Positions 16,437 to 31,054 are shown, numbered from the stretch's first letter. The stretch: 64,000 bases of DNA from JAIQGF01 sp051006995 (GCA_051006995.1 JBPCSQ010000034.1:111647-175646); one strand, 5' to 3'. Numbers and translations are program-made. The notes: a model not told the origin generated them from the letters alone.

Positions 16437-17453
16437 CTACAGTTCTTCCACCTTTGCGGTCTTGCGCAGGCGCGTCTCCAGTTGCTTCCGCAGCACGTCG
16501 GCTTTCTCGCTTTCCAGGTCTTTCTTGAGTTTTGCCTGGATCTCGCTTAGCGGAACCATGCGGGACTGTTCCCGCGCATTCAGCCGGATGATGCAGAAGA
16601 ACGGCACAGTTTCCACAATGTCGCTGACCTGTCCCGGCTTCATCGAGAACACTACCTTTTCAATCTCCGGCGCCATGGTGCCGCGGTGGAGGGTCTTGTG
16701 GTCGCCCATCACCACGCGCCAGTCATCTTCTGAAATCCTCTCCGCCAACACTCCGAATTCCTCGTAATTCTTCGTCGCCTTGGCTTGCGACAGGGCCGCC
16801 TCAGCCCTCTTCCGCGCGGCTGCCTTCTGCGACGCTATCGCCTTCTCTGGAATCGCGATGGAAATGGTTTGCAGGGTGACACTCTCCGGCTTGCGGAACC
16901 TGTCCGGATTCTCGCGGTACACAGCGGCGACCTGGGCCGGCGTCAGGTACGCCTTGCCGTCAATTTCGAGACGAAGCAGTTGGTCGATCAGAACCGCGCG
17001 TCGAACTTTCGCGCGCAGATTCTGGATGTTGCCGACCTCGTTCTTAATGTAGGACTGGAATTCCGCTTCTGAGCCAAATTGCTGCCGGAAGGCCTTCATG
17101 GCCTGTTCCAGCTTGGCGGGACTCAATATCATCCGCCGCCGCAGCGCTTCCTGGTACACCAGTTCCTCAAATTCGATATCGTGCAGTGCCTGCTTGCGGA
17201 TTTCGGGCTCGAACTGCGCGGGAAAACCACCGTGCTGCCGCGCGTAGGGAAACAGCAGCAGCATCTGGCGCAACAGGTCGCGGTCGGTTAACACGCTGCC
17301 ATTCACCCGCACCACTGCCTTGCCGGCCGGCGCGATGCTTGTGGGCGCTGCTGCCGCCAGCTTCGTCGGCGCATGCGATGCAACCTGGGCACTCGCCACC
17401 ACAGAACCGAGAAGAACCAGCGCGCCGAGTTTCAGTCCCACCATCTTCTTCAT
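16437..17453 (-). CDS. periplasmic PpiC/SurA-type peptidyl-prolyl isomerase
   Basis: This 338-residue exported protein has a signal MKKMVGLKLGALVLLGSVVASAQ and a SurA_N-like helical region (about 55-200). A parvulin domain (about 200-310) contains DDWRVVMGDHKTLHRGTMAPE and FSMKPGQVSDIVETVPFFCI. A charged C-terminal helix follows. SurA-type proteins escort outer-membrane barrels; placed 10 bases upstream of the barrel gene, this one probably serves that barrel or the extracellular cytochromes. The start at 17453 is chosen over 17468 because it begins the signal peptide. A strong terminator separates it from the tetraheme gene upstream, so it may depend on read-through or its own promoter. Confidence 0.88.
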   Translation of the reverse strand: MKKMVGLKLGALVLLGSVVASAQVASHAPTKLAAAAPTSIAPAGKAVVRVNGSVLTDRDLLRQMLLLFPYARQHGGFPAQFEPEIRKQALHDIEFEELVYQEALRRRMILSPAKLEQAMKAFRQQFGSEAEFQSYIKNEVGNIQNLRAKVRRAVLIDQLLRLEIDGKAYLTPAQVAAVYRENPDRFRKPESVTLQTISIAIPEKAIASQKAAARKRAEAALSQAKATKNYEEFGVLAERISEDDWRVVMGDHKTLHRGTMAPEIEKVVFSMKPGQVSDIVETVPFFCIIRLNAREQSRMVPLSEIQAKLKKDLESEKADVLRKQLETRLRKTAKVEEL

Positions 17454-17476
17454 CGAATCACGTCCCATTCAAACAT

Positions 17477-17508
17477 CAAAAAAGGGGAGAGACAGAGTCT
17501 CTCCCCTT
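17477..17508 (-). terminator. strong intrinsic terminator after the tetraheme cytochrome
   Basis: A perfect 12-bp stem (AAGGGGAGAGAC with GTCTCTCCCCTT, 3-nt loop) is followed on the minus strand by a T-run. It lies six bases past the cytochrome stop codon and before the PpiC gene, inside an otherwise tightly packed cluster. Confidence 0.88.
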
Positions 17509-17513
17509 GGCAC

Positions 17514-18308
17514 CTAGTACACCGTCGCCGGTGACGACACGCCGTAGTTTTCGTTCGACTTGCTGAAGTGGCAGGAACGGCAGAACTGCACTGCCGAGGT
17601 GCTGCCGGGAGTGGTCGGGTTGTACGGACCACGCATGAAGAACGCGGCCACGTGGTAGTTGCCATCCGCGCCCTTGGCGACCGCGGAGTGCGGGTTGTGG
17701 CAGGAGGAGCACTCGACCCACGCGGTGCCGCCGTTGGTGGTGTCACCATAGAAGCGGGCCGGATGGCCGTAGTTGGTGTTGAACGCCGAGGTGTCGCTGA
17801 ACGTCAGCTTGCCGTTCACGTCCACCGTGCCATTCCAGTTGTGGTTAGTCGAGCCCGGCTTGTAGGCCACATGCACCGGGTGATCGTTGGTCAGGTCGTC
17901 TTTGCCGACGTAGGTGGTTGGCGTGGCGCCATCGGCCGTTTTCTCAAGCGTGTTGCCAGTCATACCGGCAATCGTGACCGAGCCGTCGTGGCACGACAGG
18001 CAAGCCGCCGTGTGAAACAGCACCTGGCTGTCGCTCGTGAGTGTGGTCTGGGCGCTGGTCAGGTCAATCGTGTCGCCGCTGAGGTTGGTGTACGACTTCT
18101 GCACGAAGTCGCGCCCCCAAAGCAGCGGGGAGCTGGTCCGGGTACCGCCGTTGCCGGCGGCGCCGCTGTGCGGCGTATGGCACGAAGCGCAACCGTGCCC
18201 GTCCACGTTATGCGGACCGAGGATGTCGGTCCACCCCGAGGGGAGATGCGCCATGGCCATGCCGACAGCGAACATGACGATGAGCATTAAAAAAATTACT
18301 TTCTTCAT
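17514..18308 (-). CDS. exported tetraheme cytochrome c, candidate abundant or filament subunit
   Basis: The 264-residue protein has a signal peptide (residues 1-20, ending AMAMA) and four hemes: CASCH (40-44), CLSCH (103-107), CSSCH (200-204) and CRSCH (243-247). Histidines at NDHPVHVAY, CHTPH and CHNPH could act as distal ligands. The wide heme spacing over ~230 residues differs from compact c3 proteins and is nearer to extracellular cytochromes such as OmcE, which also has four hemes. That comparison is from general knowledge, not alignment. An AGGAGGT lies 13 bases before the ATG, with a GGTCTTAAGACC palindrome between. The following terminator suggests a separate, abundant mRNA. Confidence 0.88.
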   Translation of the reverse strand: MKKVIFLMLIVMFAVGMAMAHLPSGWTDILGPHNVDGHGCASCHTPHSGAAGNGGTRTSSPLLWGRDFVQKSYTNLSGDTIDLTSAQTTLTSDSQVLFHTAACLSCHDGSVTIAGMTGNTLEKTADGATPTTYVGKDDLTNDHPVHVAYKPGSTNHNWNGTVDVNGKLTFSDTSAFNTNYGHPARFYGDTTNGGTAWVECSSCHNPHSAVAKGADGNYHVAAFFMRGPYNPTTPGSTSAVQFCRSCHFSKSNENYGVSSPATVY

Positions 18309-18420
18309 AACTGGTCTTAAGACCTCCTGATGAGTTAACTCCAGTACTGCCACTGCTTCGGAAAGCGATCTCTTGCCTTCCGATCCTGGCCGTTCCATGG
18401 ACCGGCCAAAGCTTGCGCCG

Positions 18421-19731
18421 CTACTTCTTGACCTCTGCCGTCTGCGGTTCCGGCGTGCTTTTCGACGCCGTCTTTGCCTTGTCGCGGTCCGCTTTCGCGG
18501 CTGCCGCTTCCGCATCCGTCAAGTAGCGGAAAACCTGTACTCTGCCGAGCAACTGATCGCTCACCAGCACCCGGTTGTTCTTGTCGATACAGATCCCGGT
18601 AGGCAAGGAAAATTGTCCCGGCCAGGTTCCATCTCCGCCGAAGTACGCCAGCAGATGGCCTTCCTTGTCGAAGATCTGCACCCGGTTCTGCTCGCCATCG
18701 ACCACCCAGATGTGGCCGTCGTGATCGACGGCAATGCCTTTCGGCTTGGCCATCATTCCGGGTTCGGCGCCGTGCTCGCCAAACATGCCGATGAAATCGC
18801 CGTCCGCGTCGAACATCTGCACGCGCCAGTTCAGCGTGTCGCTCACATACAGGTTGCCTTCGTCGTCCACTGCGACATTGGTCGGCTTGGCGAAGCACCC
18901 GGAACAGTCATCGCCATCTTTGCTGGGCTTCCCGATGGTGCGAATCCGGGTATAGGTGTCGGCGTCGTACACCGCAATCTGCTCATGTTCCGTGTCGGCG
19001 ACATACAGCAGACGGTTCTCGTTATCAATCGCCAACCCGGTAGGCCGGCCCAGTTCGCGGCCATTGCCGAAAACCGTTTCGACTTGTCCTTGCGGGCTGA
19101 CCACTGTGATCTGGTGCTGGTCCGGGTCGCTGATGAAGAGCCGGTCGGTATCGTCGACGGCCAGCCCGATCACGTTGCGGAAATGGAAATTCGCGGCGCC
19201 GTTGCGGTACAGCGAAAAGCTGTCGTGCTCCTGGTCAAAAATCATGACCGCGTCAACGCCGCTGTCGGCGACGTAAATCCGCCCCTTGGAATCGACCGCC
19301 AGGCCGTACGGGTTGAGCAGCTTGTGGTGCTTCTTAATGCCCTGCACCGTCGTCGCTTGCTCCTGCGCCGGGGCGACACCGGCCAGACGGTCCATCCAGC
19401 TTTGCTTCGGCTTTTTCTTCGGCTGGGCGGCGGCGGCGGGCGCAGGATCCTTCTGTACCTTTTCCCCAAGGATTTCCGCCAGCATGTGGATGCGCGCGAT
19501 GTCGGGAGGCGCCGGCCATACCAGCTTGCTGAGGTCAATCTTGGTCCGGTCCACCGGCGCCTTCTCCGGCTTGTTTGCGGCGACCGGGCTGGGCTGCACT
19601 TGCTCCTTCTTTTTTTTGTCCTTGCCGGCATGCGCTTGCGGAACAAGCGAAAACGCCAGCGCGCCAAGCGCGAGCCATGTCGTCCATCTCCCCAGGTTGC
19701 GCACCGATACCGGACTCTGTTCCAACTTCAT
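18421..19731 (-). CDS. exported NHL-repeat beta-propeller protein
   Basis: This 436-residue protein has a signal peptide ending VPQAHA, then a Lys-rich KDKKKKEQ stretch and a Pro/Ala/Lys linker. At least six NHL blades follow, for example YGLAVDSKGRIYVADSGVDA, VIGLAVDDTDRLFISDPD, TNVAVDDEGNLYVSDTLNWR and GICIDKNNRVLVSDQLLGR. A lone CSGC pair (in DDCSGCFAKP) interrupts one blade. It overlaps the 16-heme gene as ATGA. It pairs with the second NHL gene in the cluster, but the two are clearly different proteins. Function unknown; such propellers may dock cytochromes or bind ligands. Confidence 0.88.
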   Translation of the reverse strand: MKLEQSPVSVRNLGRWTTWLALGALAFSLVPQAHAGKDKKKKEQVQPSPVAANKPEKAPVDRTKIDLSKLVWPAPPDIARIHMLAEILGEKVQKDPAPAAAAQPKKKPKQSWMDRLAGVAPAQEQATTVQGIKKHHKLLNPYGLAVDSKGRIYVADSGVDAVMIFDQEHDSFSLYRNGAANFHFRNVIGLAVDDTDRLFISDPDQHQITVVSPQGQVETVFGNGRELGRPTGLAIDNENRLLYVADTEHEQIAVYDADTYTRIRTIGKPSKDGDDCSGCFAKPTNVAVDDEGNLYVSDTLNWRVQMFDADGDFIGMFGEHGAEPGMMAKPKGIAVDHDGHIWVVDGEQNRVQIFDKEGHLLAYFGGDGTWPGQFSLPTGICIDKNNRVLVSDQLLGRVQVFRYLTDAEAAAAKADRDKAKTASKSTPEPQTAEVKK

Positions 19732-21143
19732 TGCTGAACTCCAATGGCTGTTTTGTGGCAATTGCGGCAGAACTGCATACCTGGCTTGAGGTCGCCGATC
19801 AGCATCGCTTTAGCGGCGCCCGCGTGCGGCTGGTGGCAGGTCATGCAGCTGATTTCTGTCCTCACCTTGGTGACGTCTGCCGGGTCCATCAAACTTGCGA
19901 CCGGGTGCCTCGCCGTGGGGTGCCCGCGTCCGTACTTGATGGGGAACTGATGGACCTTATCGAAGTAGTTCTCGGGCAGGCGAACCTTGCCGTCGAAGAT
20001 CGTCACCAGGCGCTCGGACGCCAGCTTCCCGGTCTTCGCATTTTCCAGGTGGCATTGGAGGCACAACCCATTGCCTTCGGCGCGCAACAGCTTGGGCCGA
20101 TCGCCCCCATGCGGCTCGTGGCAGGTGGCACAGCCTTGCTGAAACGCCGGCTGGTGCAGCACCTTCTTCTTCTGCATCTCCGCCTGCTCCGCATGGCAGG
20201 TCAGGCAGGCACTCACTGGATCGGGACGCACGAAGCCCGGCGTCTTGCCGGCGTGCGGGTTGTGGCAATCCGTGCAATCCCCCTGCGCGCCGGGGTGCTG
20301 GACTTTCGCCTTCTCGATCTGCTCGGCCTTGTCGGCGTGGCAGGTGACGCAGAGCTCCTTCGGGCTGGCCGCCGTCAGCACCACCTTGCCGCCCTTCGCC
20401 GGCTGATGGCAGGTCTCGCACTGCTTCTCGGCGAATGGCATATGAACGAATGCCTGCATCAGCTTCGGACGGGTGGATTGGTGCGGATCGTGGCAGGTCA
20501 GGCAATCCGCGGTCGCCATTGGCTGGTCCCGGTGCGCCTTCGCGATGGCCTGGTCCTTCGGGTCGTGGCAATCGAGGCACAGCGCGGGCGCGTTCTTCGT
20601 GAGGTGATACTTGAATTCGCGCTTGGCCGGGTCGCCGGTCTTATGCGTGGTGTGGCACGTGTCGCAACCCATGTCCAGCGCCGCGTGCCGGCTGCCTGCC
20701 TTGGAAACATCCAGACCCTTGCTGTGGCACGTCAGGCAGAGGTTTTCGTCCTTCCCGCCCGAGGTCGCCTTCAGCAGTTGGTTCTTATTGGCCGCCGTGT
20801 GCGGATCGTGGCACTTCAGGCAATCGCGCACCGCCGGGCTGTGGACGCGTCCCGTGATCTGCGCCGCGTCCTTGTCGGCATGGCATTGCAGGCACAGCTT
20901 GACCGGCGTGGCCGTGATCAGCTTCACGCGTGTCACGTCCCGGATGACCCGGACCTCGTGACAGCTCAGGCAGCCGGTGGCGATCGCCGAGTGCACGGCC
21001 TTGCCCTTGGTCTTGTCTTCGTGGCACTCAAGGCATTTCGCTCCGTCGGTTTTTGCCTCCAACGGAACCGGGTGCTTGCCCGCCCATGCCGCCGGCGACA
21101 GCACCACCAACCACAACACCAGCTCGACCATCCTGGTTCGCAC
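19728..21143 (-). CDS. 16-heme exported cytochrome c
   Basis: The ~471-residue protein contains sixteen CXXCH motifs, about one per 28 residues, many in the doubled form CLxCHxPH. The signal is VRTRMVELVLWLVVLSPAAW with cleavage near AWAG. The GTG at 21143 is chosen because GGGGGGAG ends five bases before it; an ATG at 21131 is possible, while a longer frame to 21281 has no signal at its start. First gene of the cluster. The dense heme packing fits a periplasmic electron-transfer wire feeding an outer-membrane conduit; this is inference. Confidence 0.9.
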   Translation of the reverse strand: MRTRMVELVLWLVVLSPAAWAGKHPVPLEAKTDGAKCLECHEDKTKGKAVHSAIATGCLSCHEVRVIRDVTRVKLITATPVKLCLQCHADKDAAQITGRVHSPAVRDCLKCHDPHTAANKNQLLKATSGGKDENLCLTCHSKGLDVSKAGSRHAALDMGCDTCHTTHKTGDPAKREFKYHLTKNAPALCLDCHDPKDQAIAKAHRDQPMATADCLTCHDPHQSTRPKLMQAFVHMPFAEKQCETCHQPAKGGKVVLTAASPKELCVTCHADKAEQIEKAKVQHPGAQGDCTDCHNPHAGKTPGFVRPDPVSACLTCHAEQAEMQKKKVLHQPAFQQGCATCHEPHGGDRPKLLRAEGNGLCLQCHLENAKTGKLASERLVTIFDGKVRLPENYFDKVHQFPIKYGRGHPTARHPVASLMDPADVTKVRTEISCMTCHQPHAGAAKAMLIGDLKPGMQFCRNCHKTAIGVQQ

Positions 21144-21727
21144 CGCTGCTCCCCCCTGACTCGGCCCGACTTCGTCCGGGATCCGATTGACGCCGAACCG
21201 CCCAAATTGAAACCAATTCCAAAATGGGAATGCCCGCGACGGCGACTTCCACTGGCGCGTTGGGCGTCGAACCTGGTTCACGTCTTTGGTTCCTCTAGGC
21301 CCGCCTGACCTGCCGTGCGGGCCGGGACGAAGGGCGCTTCAACTCTCAACCTTTGTTATGCACGAAACCAGCCGCGCTGCTGCATTTCGCGACTGCTCGG
21401 TACGGCGAGCTAAGAAGTCATGTTTTCTGTTACTTGCATTGCCGTTCAGTTTTTCAGCAGTTTCCTTGGACAGAGCTGGTTGTGTGTTTTGCCGCTCGCT
21501 TCCGCCAAATCCCACACTGGCTGTATTCCATTCTGGTCGTCCCGCCCCGACTAAGTTTCAGGTGTACGTCGCTAGCTGGACGAACTTCGGCATACGAATT
21601 GCCCGTATCCATGAAACTCCTGGCCGCGTGCGTCCGAACAGGAGCTCGGTCACATGCAAATGTGCGCAAAAATGGGAATGGAATAGTTCGGGAAGAAGCT
21701 GGGGACAGATTGCTTCCGACAGGCAGC

Positions 21728-21932
21728 TCAGCGCTGGGTCATCATCTCCCGCAGCTTGTTGGCAATCCTCCGCGCGCTGTTGCCGGGCCGCGGCGAGAGC
21801 ACCACCAGAGTGGTCCCCTCCTCAGGGTACAGGTCGAATGCGCGCTCACGTTGGGCCCTCCGCAGGGTACAGGTCCAATTGCGCGCTCACGTTGGGCCCT
21901 CCGCCGGCGTGCCCGACTGTGAAGGTCTTCAT
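21728..21932 (-). pseudogene. remnant of a beta-lactamase-type serine hydrolase C-terminus
   Basis: On the minus strand one frame reads MKTFTVGHAGGGPNVSAQLD, the GHxGGxPG-type motif near the end of class C/DD-peptidase-like serine hydrolases. After a frameshift another frame reads DLYPEEGTTLVVLSPRPGNS and ends REMMTQR-stop, the usual C-terminal helix. The shift falls in a tandem duplication, where a 41-bp unit is followed by a 40-bp unit. The N-terminal catalytic part (SxxK, YxN) is absent, so this is dead DNA. Confidence 0.6.
21823..21903. repeat. tandem duplication of a ~40-bp unit
   Basis: Two adjacent copies (21823-21862, 40 bp; 21863-21903, 41 bp) start CAGGGTACAGGTC and end GTTGGGCCCTCCG. 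They differ at a few positions and by one inserted base. They lie in the hydrolase remnant and cause its frameshift. Confidence 0.85.
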
Positions 21933-22038
21933 TGCGGATTCATTATGGCAGCCCTGCCGCGCTGCCGTGTTACGGAATCAGAACAGAATCTTCCTTTTCG
22001 GCGCGGACGCCCCACCCGGCGGTAAGGTGACGCCGTCG

Positions 22039-22251
22039 GTGGAGCATCCATTGCACCCAGAAACCCTCCTCGCACAACTGCGCAAGGAGCGCTCGTGCCT
22101 GCGCCGCGCCATTCGTGCTCTGCGGCAGTTACAGGAGCTCCGACACGAGCGCATCACGCACGATCCCAAGTTTTCTGCACCGCTCGCTCGGCGCGCAGGC
22201 AAGTCGAGGAAGGCCGCGGTCATACCGTTTGTGGTGCGCCCGCGCGGCTGA
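22039..22251 (+). CDS. small basic hypothetical protein
   Basis: A possible 70-residue protein starts at a GTG, with AAGGTGA eight bases upstream. It has an Arg/Leu-rich helix (TLLAQLRKERSCLRRAIRAL) that could form a coiled coil, and a basic tail. I recognise no family. It precedes the LysR gene by 130 bases. It may be spurious: the frame continues upstream through non-coding DNA and support is limited to the ribosome site and helix-like composition. Confidence 0.3.
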   Translation: MEHPLHPETLLAQLRKERSCLRRAIRALRQLQELRHERITHDPKFSAPLARRAGKSRKAAVIPFVVRPRG

Positions 22252-22381
22252 ACACCGCGCTGCAATGCCGCGTTCCATCCGGGGAATGCCGGTTCCAGCT
22301 CTTGCCGGCGCCGATTTTTCCGGTTCGGTTTCCATTCATCGAAGTTATAATTCCCCGCACGTTTATAAGATCGGCCCATAC

Positions 22382-23293
22382 ATGGATTTCGACCAGCTCA
22401 TCACGTTCCTGGAGGTCGCCAAGCTCGGCAATTTTTCGCGCGCCGGGCAGAAAGTCTTCCGCTCGCAGTCGGCCGTCAGTGCCCAGATCCGGCAGCTGGA
22501 GCTGGAATACGGCGAGAAGCTGCTCGACCGCGCCGGCAAGCACGTGCGCCTCACGCCCGCCGGTGGCGTGCTCTTCGAGTATGCCAAGCACATGCTCGCC
22601 ATCCGCGACGAATCGCTGCGTGCGGTTGCCGACCAGGGCAAGACGCCGCGCGGCGCGCTCGCCATCGGCGCCAACGAAGCCACCTGTCTCTACGTGCTGC
22701 CCGATGTCTTCGCCGAGTACTCGCGCCTGTATCCGCAGGTGCAGATCAACATTTACCGCAACTTCAGCCGCAAGATTCTGGAGCGGGTCGAGGAAGGCTC
22801 GATTGACGTCGGCATCGTCACCCTGCCGGTGAAATCGCAGAGCCTCAAGGTGCAGCTGATTTATCGCGATCGCCTGATGCTGATGGTGGCGGCAAAAAAT
22901 CCTCTGGCGAAGATGGCGTCCGTGCCCATCAGCAAGGTGGCCGAGCAGCCCCTCATCTTTCCCAAGACTGGGTACACGCGCCAGGTGCTCGACAAGCTGT
23001 TCCGGCCGTACCAAGCGACCATGCGCCTGGTGATGGAACTGCCGAGCGTAGGGATGATCAAAGGCTTCGTGGCCGCGGGGCTCGGTGTATCCATCATCAG
23101 CAACAGCTTTGCCGCCAACGAGGTCCGCTCCGGGGAAGTGAAGCTGATCGAACTGCAAGACGTGCAACTGTGGCGCGAGCTCGGCCTCATCTACCGCGCC
23201 GACCGCACTCTTCCCCGCGCCGCCACTGCCTTCGTTGAACTCATCCAGTCGCGCAACAAGCTGCGCGGTAAAACCGCTGCGAACGCGGAGTAG
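22382..23293 (+). CDS. LysR-family transcriptional regulator
   Basis: This 303-residue regulator is the typical length. The N-terminal winged helix-turn-helix spans residues 1-60 (LITFLEVAKLGNFSRAGQK, then SQSAVSAQIRQLELEYG). The periplasmic-binding-protein-like effector domain runs from about residue 90. The start MDFDQLITFLEV is the family start; a longer frame reaching back to 22115 is not. The target is unknown: the nearest neighbour, panE, converges from the other side. A TATAAT at 22346-22351 lies about 30 bases before the ATG and may be its -10. Confidence 0.93.
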   Translation: MDFDQLITFLEVAKLGNFSRAGQKVFRSQSAVSAQIRQLELEYGEKLLDRAGKHVRLTPAGGVLFEYAKHMLAIRDESLRAVADQGKTPRGALAIGANEATCLYVLPDVFAEYSRLYPQVQINIYRNFSRKILERVEEGSIDVGIVTLPVKSQSLKVQLIYRDRLMLMVAAKNPLAKMASVPISKVAEQPLIFPKTGYTRQVLDKLFRPYQATMRLVMELPSVGMIKGFVAAGLGVSIISNSFAANEVRSGEVKLIELQDVQLWRELGLIYRADRTLPRAATAFVELIQSRNKLRGKTAANAE

Positions 23294-23316
23294 CAGTTCT
23301 TTTCGTGCCTCCGTGG

Positions 23317-24237
23317 CTAATCCTTAATATCTTTCACCAGCTTTCCTGAACCCGGCGAAATTTGCTGCCAGCGCTTCTCGATCATCTCCGTCAACTCACG
23401 AACCGTACGGACGTCGATGCCATGACTGGCGCCGCGGCGGAGAATCGGCCCGGCGATGGCGTCCAGTTCCGGTATGCGGCGCGCCGCCACATCTTTCTGC
23501 ATAGAGGCGCGCATCCCGGGCGGCATGGTGCGCAGCACGGAAATATTTCTTTCGGCATCCATAGGCGCGCCTTCAGCCTTGGCGACGGCGCAGGTCTCGC
23601 GGATTGCCGATTCCAGGCGACGCGTCCATTCCGCGTCGGCGTAGATTTTGCCTAAGTCGCCGTCAACGGCGGTGTTGGTCAGCGCAATCGGCGCCAGGAA
23701 CGAGAGCTTCAGCCACAGCATCACTGTTTCGTTGTCGAAGAACGTCACCTGCGCCCCTTGCGCGCGGAACTGCTCGCCGACCTCCCCTAGCTTCTTCTCC
23801 GCGCCAGGACCAAGGCCGATTCGCAGGAAGGGCGAGCGCCGCACGATGTGACCGGGCGCAACGCGCTCGGCTTCCACGGCAATCGTGCCGCCAATCACTT
23901 TCTCTTTGCCGAAGCGCGCCCGAAGGCGGTCCATGTGATCAATGCCGTTCAACAAAGGAAGGATGAGCGGAGCGGGATTGTCGCCAACGAGCTTCAGCGC
24001 GGATTCCAGTTGCGGTTCTTTCGGCGTGACCCAGAGAACATCCACCGGCTGTGACAGTGACGTCGCGCGCTCGACCGGCGCTTCCCATTTTTCGTTCGGC
24101 CACTCGATCAGCAGCTTGTCGGGATGTTTGGCATATGTTTCCGGCCGCAGCAGCAGCGTGACGTGGTGCCCCGCCCGCGAGAGCATCCCTCCAACCAGCC
24201 CTCCAACTCCACCCGCACCCAGGATTGCGTGTTTCAT
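23317..24237 (-). CDS. panE: 2-dehydropantoate 2-reductase family protein
   Basis: The 306-residue NADPH-dependent reductase reduces ketopantoate to pantoate in coenzyme A synthesis. The Rossmann motif is GAGGVGGLVGGMLSRAG at residues 7-23. The catalytic region around KLSFLAPIALTNTAVDGDLG and a C-terminal helical domain (PGMRASMQKDVAARRIPELD) match the ApbA/PanE family, including the S/D..E pair in the last segment. The start MKHAILGAGG is chosen over an upstream ATG at 24264. Paralogues with other 2-oxoacid substrates exist, so the symbol is likely but not certain. Confidence 0.88.
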   Translation of the reverse strand: MKHAILGAGGVGGLVGGMLSRAGHHVTLLLRPETYAKHPDKLLIEWPNEKWEAPVERATSLSQPVDVLWVTPKEPQLESALKLVGDNPAPLILPLLNGIDHMDRLRARFGKEKVIGGTIAVEAERVAPGHIVRRSPFLRIGLGPGAEKKLGEVGEQFRAQGAQVTFFDNETVMLWLKLSFLAPIALTNTAVDGDLGKIYADAEWTRRLESAIRETCAVAKAEGAPMDAERNISVLRTMPPGMRASMQKDVAARRIPELDAIAGPILRRGASHGIDVRTVRELTEMIEKRWQQISPGSGKLVKDIKD

Positions 24238-25035
24238 TCGGTTCGCTCCGTATTGAAAAAACATTCATTGTCGCACCTGGGGTCGGGTGGTGCAGAACGG
24301 CATTTCCGATTGCCGATTGCAGGAGGTACCCCCCTCCCCCCTACTTGATCTTTGAAAACAATAGATTTAGCGAATTTCGGTCCGCAGGTCCTTGAGCAAT
24401 CAAGAGTTACACGCAAAATATTGAGAATAAGAGCTCTTGCACGCTGGTTGAAGGTTGGAAGAGCGGACCGGAGGAGAGGAACCGGGATCATTCGGGCCAG
24501 GCGTATGCGAGAGACACAATTGCACCCCGCGCAAGGCACGCAGATTTAAGAGTAGCGAGTGTCAAACGGCGTGTCTGTGATTTGGGCGGAAAAATGTTTA
24601 AGCCGTTTCCGAAACGGAACGCCGGTGGTTCAGACGAAGGGCACGAAAGGGAAACACCAAGGCGTCGTGGAGCGGCGAGGTGAAAATAGCCCCGCGCTTT
24701 AGCGCTGGGTTGCGACGTGACACAATCGAGTCCCATGGGGACGACTGAGTTTCAGCCGTCCCTACGGGACTCTGCATGATCGGCAAGCTTTCCCGGCACT
24801 GAAGTGCCGGGCTATTTTCAATCGCCGCTGCGCGGCTGGTTCATTTCCGGCATTGAAAAGCCGCATTGAATGCCTTTCTGCACATCGGCGTAGCCGAGCG
24901 GGTAGCGGTCCTTCGACTCGGGCGTGCGCCCTCGCTCAGGATGACAGACATTAAGCTTTCGGATTGAAAAGCGGAGCTGGTCCTCCGCTCAGGGTCGGCG
25001 TCGTAGCCTACCTGTTCATGTGATGGGGTGTTGGT
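24238..25035. other. intergenic region with a mosaic of palindromic repeats
   Basis: Nearly 800 bases hold no convincing gene. There is a C-run (GGTACCCCCCTCCCCCC, about 24326-24342). Three short hairpins follow: GCGCT/AGCGC at 24694-24705, GGACGACTGA/TCAGCCGTCC at 24739-24761, and CCCGGCACT/AGTGCCGGG at 24792-24811. Further on is a CTCGCTCAGGATGACAG copy (about 24930-24950) of the dispersed 'GAATGAC' repeat family. Confidence 0.6.
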
Positions 25036-31021
<5,986 letters not shown>

Positions 31022-31054
31022 GTGCTCCGGTTCCCGGGCGGATCGCGCATCGAG

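Larger units (their letters stand above)
21144..22038. other. long intergenic region with a decayed hydrolase fragment
   Basis: About 900 bases lie upstream of the cytochrome cluster without an intact gene. The part next to the 16-heme gene should carry the cluster promoter, but I found no clear sigma-70 or -24/-12 element. The only recognisable coding trace is a beta-lactamase-fold C-terminus on the minus strand, with an internal duplication. Plus-strand frames across here have no signal or domain I recognise. Confidence 0.5.

Noticed and set aside
21823..21903. CRISPR-like repeat
   Set aside because: Only two adjacent copies with no spacer and no cas genes; it is a simple tandem duplication in a pseudogene.
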